Below, in pieces: positions 36,401 through 47,100 of a DNA stretch of 64,000 nucleotides. The stretch lies in NCBI GenBank assembly GCA_014526335.1, contig JACTAT010000016.1, positions 4,146,888 through 4,210,887 on the forward strand. The letters run 5' to 3'. The notes beneath the pieces are model-generated. The model ran no database searches and was not told the origin of the DNA. It saw nothing but the letters and a program-made list of their open reading frames with translations. Made by a program: the position numbers and the translations under genes. The stretch comes from Chrysaora quinquecirrha. Its lineage: Eukaryota; Cnidaria; Scyphozoa; Semaeostomeae; Pelagiidae. The number at the start of each line of letters is the position of its first letter. Position 1 is the first letter of the stretch.

Positions 36401-39400
36401 ATTAAAAATTCAACAATATTTTTACTTACTTCTACTCGTTTGCTTTGAGATATCTTATCTTTTGACCAATTGACAAATTCTGTCCGACAGTTAAGAAAAA
36501 CAGGGAAATAATAGCTATACAGTGTCTGTACTTTGAAGAGAAATAAATGGATCGGGTTTTGACGAATCATATTCGTCAATACATTATGGCAGTGGGAAGT
36601 GACGTAGCTCTAGATCCACAGGAAGTGACGTAACATACTGTTAGCCGGATGTGACGTAAAACAATGAGAGGAAATGACGATTAAATATGGGATATCAGCG
36701 TTGGAAATGATGTGAAAAATGAAAGGATACGGTCATAATGCATAACTTTGACATTCCATTTCTTAGCGATTTCCAGAAGATTTGTAGAACCTTGTCTCTG
36801 AAGGAAACATAAAGCAAAGTTCCCAATTAGAATTAATTTCAAGAGTAGAAACGTCTTTACTGTATTCCAAAGGCAAATAAAATTGTGTCCTTTTGAACTT
36901 AAGTCTGATTTTCATAAAATCGTAGAGGGATCAGTGACCGTTTACGCTCCTTGCCGATCCATTGTCAATCTTCCATCTACGATTGCAGTCTTGCGCCCCA
37001 GCTACGGTAGCGTCAGAGCCAGGGTCGAGGTCTCGAGTAGTTAACCTGCTACTGAGATCCTAGCGGCTGTCCCATTAAATCGGGAAAGCAATACAGACGA
37101 TTGCAGACGGTCTCCGATCCCCTAACGACGCACCTATGATTTATGGTTTTATTAATGATTGTAAGTCAAGCAGCACCTTATGTGATCTTAAGAAACGCTG
37201 ATTAAGTTACCAACAAAGTTTTATCTTTACCTGAGTTGTAGCCACGTTCTTTAACAATGCGTTGCCTCTTGTAGCCTGGAGAAGAACAGGAGTAATATAC
37301 TTTAGGCTACAGTAACCACTGTTGTCTCATGGGCAGAAAATTGTCTTTGAGTAATATCGATTATAATTTCTGAGTAACACATAATTTTTAGACCGAAAGA
37401 GTTAGTTTTCTCACTTGGACAGCAAATTGCTATTTTTCATGCTTGATTTATGCTTGTTCCAGCTCCAAAAGAAATGTGCACGTTTATAAGTCCGAGAAAT
37501 TGTGTTATTATTGGCCAGGCCGTCGAGAAGCAGAGCGGGCCCCGGAGTAATGTAATTGTACTGGGCCGTTTAGAGTTTTTAGGGGGAAGTATAAAGAGCA
37601 CTTTCAATTTTGCGGGCCCCTTCACAGCCCGACCCTGGACCCCCGACCCCGCTGAACCCCCTCTCGACGGTACTGGTTATTGGTTATTGTTGTTGTATTT
37701 GTTTGACTAGACTGATTACCTGAGTCGTAGTTATCGCTATTGAAATGAATCGCCTAGACGCTCAAACTACGACTCATAATCGAACGGTTATCTTTCTAAA
37801 TACTCTGGACTACCGAATAATCCTCTCCCTTTAATTTTTGAAAAATTTTCAAACTTCCTACTGTTATTCCAACTCCCCCTTTGAGTCATTAGTTGAGCAT
37901 AATTTGCTGAAATCGATAAATACATATTTCCTTAAATTTTCGTTTTGCTATCTTTCAACTGAGCATTGTGTAATCTACATTACTATTTTGTAATGTGAGC
38001 TCTTGTTTGCAGTTAGGGTTCGAACCTGAAACAGCATGATCAGGGAGCCAACTGAGCAAAAGAGCTCAACGTCGGACGCTGCAGCTTAAGGCTCTCCTCC
38101 AGATTGACTTTTTCGTGTTTCGGCTACACATGCGACTCTTTGCTTGAAATGGCGACAGAACATGTTCAGAAATTGTCCCCGCAAACGGAGAAACTATGAG
38201 TCACAAGTGTTGCCAGGGATAGATTTTAAAACAAAATTTTCTAGGACTTTAGGAAACACAGTCGCCGAAAATTGATTTGGTTGAACTTTTCGCGACATGT
38301 TTTTGCTTGTCGCCAGTAATTTCGCAGCGTGTAGCCGGTTTTTTGAAATGGCGACGCAGCACATTGCATTGTTTCGCGCCTTATCCTTGAAATTTTCTAG
38401 GTCCCATTCTTCTTCTAACGCAAGTTGATTGTCGTAGAACTCCAGTAGCAGCAATTTTGTCGCAGCGTGTATATAGCCATGTCAAGATTTTTCATGACAG
38501 GACACTTCCAGGTGTGTGGCGTCACCATTGCAAGCAAAAAGTCACACTTGTAGCTGCGGATATTTCGGAACCATGTTTCGTGCATCGTGACGTCAGGTGA
38601 TAATCATGCGATCGTTACGACATGTGTATTAGGTCTAATGAATTTGTACCTTTGAGGTGAGTCTGTGCTCATCGGAGAGTTTCCATAGCATTTATTTGAA
38701 GATCTGCAAAAAAGAAGTGAGCTTAATTAAAATTAATACAGTACAGCATATGTTTGGAGATAACTGTGAAGGATTTAAAATTGGCTCTTAGACCCCATTT
38801 AAACTATGCCGGCAGAATTTGAAAACGGTAGAAAAACGTGCCGTTTTGGCCTCCTGTCTACACGATGCAGTCAGAATTCTCAATTTCTACTGGCAGTATT
38901 TTGTTTTGGTTAGCAAAACTGCAAAGTATGCAACTCTGCCGTTTTCAAATTCTACCAGTATTCACCAGTCTTAGGCACCATACGCAACTGTTAGACTTGA
39001 TAAGTCACTTAAATTCATCTGTCTCATTCACATTTGAAAAAACCCTTTTATCCTATTCTGGGCTTAGTTATACGATTAAGACTAACATGAAGTTATTCAC
39101 TAGAAAAAGCATCTAAAGATGATAGCATCTAAAAAGCTTAATAAAAGATTAATAAAAACATGGTTCTTAAATAAAAAATGCGCGTGTTCCTTCTGTAATA
39201 AATGATTCTTTGATGCAATCTGTGAAGTTGCTTCATGTTAGTTTGAATTAGTGTTTATCACTATTGTGCTATACTAACGTTAAACAATGTACAATTACAA
39301 TTACAATGATCATATAACGAGAAACATTGGGCGCCTGTTATATGTTTGCGGCTTCATGGCTTCGACCCCTATTTTGAGTACAGCTTACGGATTCTGCAAT

Positions 39401-42400
39401 GTTTTTTCTTAAGTTTGCGGCTTCAGAAGAAGTTGCGGCTTGCGCTTTTGTTGTGTATTGACATCGGTTTGCGGCATTGTGCATGGAGCTTGGCCTTTAA
39501 GTGGAAAAAGGCTACATACATTCTGAATTTGACAAGGAATCTGCATGAAGATGGTTCTGTGGCACTCGAAAATGAAGTAGGAAAAGTAATCAAGCAAACA
39601 AGTGATCGTATAAAATTTGATTGACAAGCTGTTGGAGCCGTCAGTGTATATCCACGAGTGATGTTAATGGGCAGCAGATTAGCAATTTATTTGATGACGG
39701 GTTGTGGCTTTGAGGTGATTTTTTCGTGGTTTCTCGGCTCCTGGACCCCTATAATAAGCCCCAACATTGTAAGAGGTGCTGAAGGTGCTGTGGCGTCGTG
39801 GTGTAATCCAGCTGACTCATGGTACCAGAAGATCAGTGTGGTCAGGGTTCGAGCCCAGCCACGGTAGCGTCACAGCCAGCGTCACAGCCAGGGTCGAGGT
39901 CTTGATTAGTTAACCTACTACTGAGATCCTAGCGATTGGCGCTAAAACACCATTTCACCTTTCACCTTCAGGAGTTCCCTATTTATTCAAGAATGAGTCG
40001 TAAAATAGAACACATAAAACCTACATTTGTTGCAGTGGGCTTGGAGTTGGTCCAAATGATAGCGTTTGTGCTCCTTTCTTGTTTGAGGCAATCACCTCCT
40101 CAACACTCACTCGATCAGTTATAATATAGTGAACTTCTTTGGATACAAATTCTTCAAAAATCTACAAATATATATGATATTATATGTTAAAGTGAGATTT
40201 TAGCCTTTAACATGGAGATTGCTCGCATTGCTTGGTTAAAGACTGGAAAAAATTAGTTGCTATATAATTGTATCAGTTGAGGAAACAACCCCGTTACATT
40301 GGTGATATAACGATGACATATCTCAAATTGACTGGTTTCAAAATTATCCTAAGTACCCATATGGCGTCCCTTCTGTATGGTTAACAACTCCATTTTGACT
40401 TTTTTCATCATGATTGCACAGGAGTACATTAGATATTTTTTACAATGCATTCTTTGATAAAATGCACCATCCTGGAAGTGTCCTCTAAGGGGAATTAAGG
40501 TTTACAAATATGCTTTTTGACTTATGGAGATATTCCCTGCAATAAATTCTAAAAGTGTCTAAACTGCATCTAATTTCATCCAAGTCTGAAAATTGTCTAA
40601 TCATTTTAGATGTTATATGATTTCTGTCATGCATCTAATTAGAGTAGACTTTCTAGATGATCTACTTAGATGAGAAAATCATCTAAAATATTAGAATTTT
40701 TAGACATTCAAAGGACATTGTCCCTTATGGGTCCTGGTTATTAAGTTGGAAACAAACAGATTCTTTAATTGGCACTAAAAAGCTGTAAATGATAGGTGCA
40801 GGGCATCAAAGGAATGCAAAGAAATTATTGAAAAGTGATTGGAAATATCAACTTACCCCTCCAAGATCATGAATCTTGCTTTGAATTGATTTCAATTTTC
40901 CTTGTCCAGAAAGATCAAGAAAGAATCTCTTTCCGAAGAGTAAACCTGGCTTCTTACTTGGAAAACTCAATTTTCTTCTTCCCCTGGGACTTGCTTCTAA
41001 GAAAAATCATAAGTTTTAAAGCAGTTTTGCTGCAAAATCATTCACATAATGATAGAGTATGTATGCATGAAAATTTAAGAACAGTAGATTTTTAAAATAC
41101 TAAAGCCTCCTAAAGAAAGCCAAATTTGGAAAATGACTAGTCTCTGGAATGAAATTACAGAGATTACTATGTTATCAATGATAGAAGCTTGTCAAACACT
41201 TTCAGTTGTAGGGGAGTACCTAACTAAGTTTTCGATAGGGACATGCTGTACAGGAAACAAAATGCTTAAACCCATTTTATAACAAATTCCTGAAAATATA
41301 CCCAAAATCATACCAAAATATTAGCTTGTACACTACTTTATATGATAAACTGGACTATAATATGTCAGTTGGAATCAAACGTCACCAAAAAAGTGAAAAC
41401 AAACGAAAATAAGACTGTTGTTTATAAAGTTTAAATACTGATTATCAAGGAATCAATATACCAATTTTTGGAAAATGAAGACCTGTTTTTACACCAAAAG
41501 CAACATCAAAAAGCAATACCCTATTGGGCAGCACATTCCAAGTACCGAAAATATAAATCAAGTACCCCCTAGGTTTTCAGTCGTCAATCTCAAGAAACTT
41601 TCAGTACTTGGCAAACTTTTTGAAAATTTAGGTGCATCATAGGAATTTCAAACTTAATCTCTCCAGTGTAGGAGTGTCATGCTTTCCAGATTGGTGGGAA
41701 AAATTGAGTAAAAATGGTGTGGCAAGCTTACTTTTTTTAGGGCTCTTTTTCACATCTTTGCTTCTGAGGGTACCATTCTGCTTCAGTTCAGAAACTTGGA
41801 AGAGAGTTTGGCCTTGAATCTTCTTGTTTCGCATTTTCTTGTTAGCTGACTGTTACTCTTGTGATTGCAATTATTTTTTGCTATATCAATATTTTGCTTT
41901 CTAGTATCATGAACATGCAGAGCTATATAAAAAAAGAAGTTAATCAAAAAAAATATATTATATAAGCAACACTGCAGAGTTTGGCACTTGCACATACAAA
42001 TTTTTCAATAGAACAATAGGCTAACCATAACATAGGATAGAACAATAGAAAGGGCTCTTGCACACCCGAGATCCCATTGAAAAAAGCTACAAGTATGGAA
42101 GAATAGATCAGCTCAGTAAACAATAGGACAATAGGATAGACAATAGGAGACAATAGAAATTGGCCCTCGCAGGCAACGAGGTCTCTTATATCTAGGCCCA
42201 TCATCCTCTTCATCTCAGCCAAGCACGTTATTGAGGCTTGATGAATGGGGTTAACTTTGCAAAGCAAGTAGATAGCCTATTGAAATAGAATACCACATCG
42301 ACGTCTTTCTTTACTTGTTTGCAATGGCTGCACCCGTGTGCTTTGCAAATTGACTGGCTGACAATATAATGGTCAGACGATCAGACGCACGATAAAAAAA

Positions 42401-42577
42401 GCAAAACAAAAGTTGCATCCCGTCTAGAGATAACTACGGCAGCCATTCGGCTACGAACTCCTTTTTAATGTAATAAAAAATTATCAAAAATAGCCAAGAC
42501 AGCAAAAGATTTGCATCTAATTCAATTTCAAAGGCTTTTTAGTGAATAGAAAGTGATCAACATACCTTTTCCGACAT
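27806..42577 (-). CDS. DBF4: DBF4-type regulatory subunit of CDC7 kinase, with giant repeat-bearing last exon
   Basis: DBF4 activates the CDC7 kinase, which phosphorylates MCM to fire replication origins. Fourteen exons with consistent phases: 42566-42577, 41732-41837, 40857-40996, 40025-40161, 38650-38703, 37231-37267, 36731-36797, 36430-36479, 35796-35850, 34859-34904, 34356-34526, 33909-34002, 32954-33087, 27806-32264; 1853 aa. Motif N/BRCT-like region about 60-200 (GKRFFLDL, SKIHDLGG, VHYIITD, SNKKGAQTL, WNVKVMHYD). Motif M about 224-265 (SPFIKIEELNRKYRPFYLEL, HCPFEKP). Motif C zinc finger with Cys311, Cys314, His324 and His330 (GYCECCKVRF, HLKGDQHR). The rest is disordered: nonapeptide repeats 461-955, then basic Ser-rich sequence with probable NLSs (RKRRKR) ending in DDGYDFDF. 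Human DBF4 is 674 aa, so the C-terminal extension is exceptional. Exon 6 uses a downstream AG (CTACAAG) to keep frame. The first exon encodes only MSEK. Confidence 0.88.
30505..31990 (-). repeat. coding nonapeptide (27-nt) repeat array in DBF4
   Basis: Residues about 461-955 of the DBF4 protein consist of about 50 degenerate units of nine residues, consensus N-Q-P-x-A-x-C-D-Q. Examples in register: NQPVAVCDK, NQSEADDAQ, NRLDASCDH, NPTAAICDQ, NQVKADCTQ. A few units carry one- or two-residue indels. The 27-nt period keeps parts of other frames open, producing shadow ORFs on both strands. Confidence 0.85.
33418..33488. repeat. pure (ATC)n microsatellite
   Basis: About 23 uninterrupted CAT/ATC triplets in a DBF4 intron, likely hypervariable. 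Confidence 0.95.
34065..34300 (+). mobile_element. tRNA-derived SINE, family 2
   Basis: The head contains an A-box-like AGTGTAGTGGTTAGCAC and a B-box-like GGGTCAAATCC with tRNA-like spacing, followed by a non-tRNA body ending near CACGCCTAGAGATGCAGAG. It lies in a DBF4 intron. The anticodon arm and 3' acceptor do not support a functional tRNA gene. Confidence 0.6.
34646..34760 (+). mobile_element. fragment of the pogo/Tigger-like MITE
   Basis: TA followed by CAGCTGCGACATCCGCTATC, then CATGGAGGAAAACTGCT, matches the left half of the element at 5995. The right half is missing. Confidence 0.55.
35063..35190 (+). mobile_element. tRNA-derived SINE, family 3 (Leu/Ser-like head)
   Basis: GGAATGGCCGAGTAATCAAG resembles the start and A box of a class II tRNA. 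A degenerate B box (GTGCGATTGATCTC) follows. The 3' body is CTGTCCGCCCTTCCGGGGG. It lies in a DBF4 intron. Confidence 0.5.
36994..37075 (+). mobile_element. 5'-truncated SINE, family 1
   Basis: CCCCAGCTACGGTAGCGTCA, GGGTCGAGGTCTCGAGTAG and CTACTGAGATCCTAGCGG match the 3' two thirds of the full copy at 39790-39960. Confidence 0.7.
38108..38575. mobile_element. degenerate inverted-repeat element
   Basis: The left part (CGGCTACACATGCGACTC, TTTGCTTGAAATGGCGAC) is mirrored at the right (CACCATTGCAAGCAAAAAGT, CACACTTGTAGCTGCGG). It lies in a DBF4 intron. The 86-codon minus-strand frame inside (38194-38454) spans the repeat and is not credible as a gene. Another foldback of AATTTGAAAACGG / CCGTTTTCAAATT sits at 38795-38965. 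Confidence 0.5.
39325..39790 (+). repeat. dispersed repeat R1, copy 1
   Basis: It shares GCGGCTTCATGGCTTCGACC, CTTACGGATT and CAATG-TTTTTTCT-type blocks, plus TGATTTTTTCGTGGTTTC near the right end, with 60115-60450. The type of element is unknown. No intact ORF. Confidence 0.5.
39790..39962 (+). mobile_element. tRNA-derived SINE, family 1, full copy
   Basis: TGTGGCGTCGTGGTGTAATC (A-box region) and GGTTCGAGCCC (perfect B box, about 39847) are followed by body TTAACCTACTACTGAGATCC and a 3' end GGCGCTAAAACACCATTTCA. Other copies: 36994, 59453 and, on the minus strand, 62957, with scraps at 20297 and 60017. It lies in a DBF4 intron. Confidence 0.8.
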
Positions 42578-42610
42578 GATTTTGATAGGGCTAGGCCATG
42601 GAAACTAGCT

Positions 42611-42622
42611 TTTTGGCGCCAA
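42611..42622. promoter_or_regulatory. palindromic E2F-type site upstream of DBF4
   Basis: TTTTGGCGCCAA (consensus TTTSGCGC on both strands) lies 34 bp upstream of the DBF4 start codon (42577). E2F control of replication genes, including DBF4 in mammals, is established, so a role in G1/S expression is a reasonable inference. No transcription start was mapped. Confidence 0.55.
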
Positions 42623-43070
42623 TTTTTGCAGATTGAATGGAGTGAAGGATTCTGGGTACAGAAGTTTCGGTGAAAAGAGCTCCGATTTTAGTAGGTGGTC
42701 GGTGGAAGGGCAGGAAATAGCCAAGAGGGGGCATGCTTTTGAGTTTCCGGTCATAAAACTGAGATCCGGACATAAAACAGGGCTGTTTGTAAAAAAAATA
42801 AGGGTAAAACAAGATTGCATAACACATTACTAATTTTATCAAGTTGCTATAATTAGAAATTTTACTTAAGAATCGCAAAAATGCATGTTACTTATAAACT
42901 CGCTGACTTGTCTGGACCAATTTTGATTTAGTCTTCCGAAGAGTTCTTTCTCTTGGTGTCTCCACTATTCAAAGGGTTAAAAGCTTCCCTAAACGTCCGT
43001 CCCCAATTTAAAATATTGCTTCGAAATTAATGTTCGTGTTCTTTGATGTTGTACATTTAACTAAACATTA

Positions 43071-44125
43071 AAGCCCGGGGGGTTCTTCCAGAAAAACAGG
43101 GGGTCGCTCGAGACCACTGAGAGTTGTGTTCAAAATATAAAACGACCCCAAACGATACCGCGATTAAATTACTGCCCGAAATTTTCAAAATGACACCCAA
43201 ATGTATACCTAAAATTCTAAAATCGGCAAAAGATATACCCGAGGCGAAAAACGGCAAAAGAGATACCCGAAAAGATACCTAAAATCGGCAAAAGAGATAC
43301 CTGAAAAGATACCTAAAATCGGCAGAAGTACCCAAAAAGATACCTAAAATCGGCAAAAGAGATACCCGAGGTGAAAAGTTACCAAAAATCGGCAAAAGTA
43401 CCCAAAAAGATACCTAAAATCGGCAAAAGAGATACCCGAAAAGATACCTAAAATCGGCAAAAGAGATACCTGAAAAGATACCTAAAATCGGCAGAAGTAC
43501 CCAAAAAGATACCTAAAGTCGGCAAAAGAGATACCCGAGGTGAAAAGATACCTAAAATCGGCAGAAGTACCCAAAAAGATACCTAAAATCGGCAAAAGAG
43601 ATACCCGAAAAGATACCTAAAATCGGCAAAAGAGATACCTGAAAAGATACCTAAAATCGGCAGAAGTACCCAAAAAGATACCTAAAGTCGGCAAAAGAGA
43701 TACCCGAGGTGAAAAGTTACCAAAAATCGGCAAAAGTACCCAAAAAGATACCTAAAATCGGCAAAAGAGATACCCGAAAAGATACCTAAAATCGGCAAAA
43801 GAGATACCTGAAAAGATACCTAAAATCGGCAGAAGTACCCAAAAAGATACCTAAAATCGGCAAAAGAGATACCCGAAAAGATACCTAAAATCGGCAGAAG
43901 TACCCAAAAAGATACCTAAAGTCGGCAAAAGAGATACCTAAAAAGATACCTAAAATCGGCAAAAGAGATACCCGAAAAGATACCTAAAATCGGCAAAAGA
44001 GATACCTGAAAAGATACCTAAAATCGGCAGAAGTACCCAAAAAGATACCTAAAATCGGCAAAAACCCTACCCGAATGAGCGGCGCATGTGTACCCATTCA
44101 CACCATGGAAGAGCCCCCGGGCATC
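43071..44125. mobile_element. inverted-repeat element filled with a minisatellite
   Basis: Ends AAGCCCGGGGGGTTCTTCCA and TGGAAGAGCCCCCGGGC face each other. The interior from about 43200 to 44065 is an array of GATACCTAAAATCGGCAAAA and related units (GATACCCGAAAA, CAGAAGTACCCAAAAA) with visible higher-order blocks of roughly 95-100 bp. No ORF. Scraps of related ends (CCCCCGGGC, GTACCCCC) occur near 22390, 41545 and 58345. Confidence 0.7.
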
Positions 44126-44152
44126 AAAGATGCGATAAATAAAACTTAAAGC

Positions 44153-47100
44153 TTAGTAAAAGAAAAATGAATAATATAAGCGATACAATAATAGCAAAGA
44201 TGGAATAATGATCTTAGCTGCAGATTCTACATATCTTGCTGCTCCAATGCAATGCTTTCCTTTGCATCTCTTCTTTCTGCATTTAGAACTAGCATCACAG
44301 TTGTAAATGCAAGACTCCGAACCTTCAAGGCATGTTAAAATGTCGCAACGAGATCCATTTTGGCAGTTGAAAATGCAGGTCTTGGCTTTGCATATCATGT
44401 AGTCGCAACTTGCTGCTCCAGTGCATGAGATAGTGCAGTTTGTGCCATAGCAAACCATTTGCCAGCAAGCCGAACCATTGTCGCATGTCTAAAACAGATG
44501 GGCGAAAGTGAAGACCCGGCCTGTGCAATAGTAACTTCAAATAAGCCCATTCTTTTTTAAGACACCCTTTTCACGAGAACAATGTTCTTCTGAAAACGGC
44601 AGGTTCTGGAGCTCTCCAAAACCTTCTGTCAACAAAATCAGAAGGTTTCCGAGACTTTTGAGGGATTCTCGGTTTGAAGGTCGAACAAGAGTAAAATTTC
44701 ACCAGTTGCCAGGAAACATTCCACGAAAGGGTCTGTGGACGATGTCAGCAGGAATCTTGGCGCGAAAGTTTTCGGATTTCCAGAATTCTTGTTTTCAAAG
44801 TTTTTCGAAAATCTGTTTTGTTTGGACCCTGCCTGCAAATTTCTGAAGGTTTTGGAGGTTCAGAAGAACACGCCCAAAGTAGAAAAGGACCCGCAACCTC
44901 GTCCCCAGGCCCCAAATCGAATTTCCTAGAATCTCAACGGTCAAATCGATCTTGGCCCTGGTACCGGCCACAAAATCTGCCAAAATACTGGCAATTTTGG
45001 CCTAGGCATCAAAACTAGATGTAGATTCCGAAAGCAGATGTTCTTGAAAGAAAATGCAAAGACCTTCATCGATAACTGTCAGGCAAGATACAATATCTCA
45101 TGTAGCATCATTTTTCGGTTTTTATACGTGTTTTTCACACAGTTTTGGCCTATTTTGGTGTGAGATTTTGAAGAAACTGTGACGTCACTTAAAATTTCTA
45201 TTGTTTGAACAGCCAATCAAATTGCGAATAGACAAGGCCGGTACCAGGGTCGAATATGGACAGCGGAGTTTCACGTAGAGGCCTATTCACCCTGGGGACG
45301 AGGTTGTGGGACCCGGGACCTTAATTAACGGTGAACTCTATACAAAGGACATCAGCTTTTAGCTGCCCTTTTTATGACATGACCTGCACAACAAAGCAGT
45401 TATGTATGTATATATACCTGTTTGCCTGTTGGCGCATAACTTAGCATCCTGTACACAAAACTCTTTGACGTTGAGCTGCTATATTGATCACAATCATCAC
45501 TTGCATCGCAATACAACTGTAGGCATCTTTTACGATTTTCTTCGCACCTCTGAGTGCAACTACGAATGCTTTTAGTACAGTTGCAATTTCCACACTGGCC
45601 ATGATGCAGGTCAAGAGACTCCCCAAATCTTGTGTAACAAACTCCAGACATTGCACAGACGTGCTGGCAAGTTGCTGCTGAAGTACAGTTGAGATCACAG
45701 AATGATCTATCTTGGCAATCCAGGTTGCAATTTGTTGTTTTGTTGCCACATTCGACAGCAGGGCATTGGCTATCTGGCATGCAAGACATGTTGCATGTCT
45801 CTGAATGGCATGTGGTGATGTTGCATCGTTTTCTGCATGTTGTGCTGCATGTTGTATTGCTGTGGCAAGCAATTTTCTCGCACTCTGTGCAGTCCTGCGA
45901 AAATAACGCACAGTCAGATAAGTGTTGCATGAGAATGCCAAACAAAAACGGACTGTTTATACTTCATAATGTAGTTCAAAATAATATCGTCAAGGATTTG
46001 TAAAATGGTTAAGTCATGTACTGCATTAGCATTGCATAATATGTTGTTTTACATGTAAAGTAATGTTATTATTATTATTATTATTATCAATTTATTTACC
46101 GTAGGTATTATTAGTAATAGCTAATAATTAAATAGCTAATTAAAACCTACCACGTAACTAAGAATAAATTAAAGATCAAAATAAATTGTACATAGTTATT
46201 CAAACAAAGATGTAGTTGAAAGTTTATTGAAAAATATACCGAAAGTTTAAATATGACTAAGTGAAGAAACCAATTTGAGCTATGTATGGTGTACATAGTT
46301 TACAACTGCATGTTTCACCTTTCCAGTTTTTAATAAGTGTTTTAAATTTGCAAATAGTTTCAGAAACTTTGACCTCATCCGCAATCGTGTTCCACAAAAA
46401 GCTCCCAATATAAGCTACACTTTGTTTACCGTAGGCAACAGTTTTATACTTCGGCACTTGCAGCCGGTTGTTAATTCTCAGATCATATTGTGAAATTTTT
46501 CTCAGAAAAATTTCTTTCATAAAAATTGGATTGAGGTCATTATTTGTTTTGAAGATCTCCGTGATCAGCAGTTGTAAACTTTTCTGGTGAACGGTCACTG
46601 AATTGTCCTTTTGCAAAAGAGTTAAATAGTCTGATTCTTTGTCGCCATAAGCTATTCTCAAAGCTTTTTCGTGGATGTGATTTATCTTATTATTCATCTA
46701 TTTTATTGTTTCTTCAATGTTGTCGTTACCGAAAGTCATCAAATGACATTTTGATTTGTTCAGTTTCATGCAGTTGTTGTCAAACCATTCTGCACTTTTA
46801 GAGACATCATTTTCCAGTCTTACTATTGCTGCATCGATGTTACTATCACAAGTATAGTACGTTGTATCGTCAGCGTAGTTACATATTTCAGTCTCCGTTA
46901 CATAGAATAAATCATTTATAAATATGTTAAACAGGAGAGGTCCCAGAACTGACCCTTGTGGGACACCAATAGTTGTATCTCTGAAAGAGCTGAAAGCTCC
47001 ATTTACTTTAACTCTTTGCACTCTATTTTGTAAATAACTATGGATGAGACGAAGGGCTTCTTTGTCTGCTCCGTAGCTGGCTAGTTTTGCTATCAAAAGT

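Noticed and set aside
38194..38454. 86-codon minus-strand ORF
   Set aside because: Spans a degenerate inverted-repeat element within a DBF4 intron.
39785..39870. Candidate tRNA gene (perfect B box)
   Set aside because: No foldable acceptor or anticodon arms, and the same body sequence follows several copies: it is a SINE.
40111..40161. Shorter DBF4 exon 4 ending at donor CGA|GTGAGT
   Set aside because: It breaks phase with the next exon and drops SNKKGAQTL, which matches the DBF4 family; the donor at 40024 restores both.
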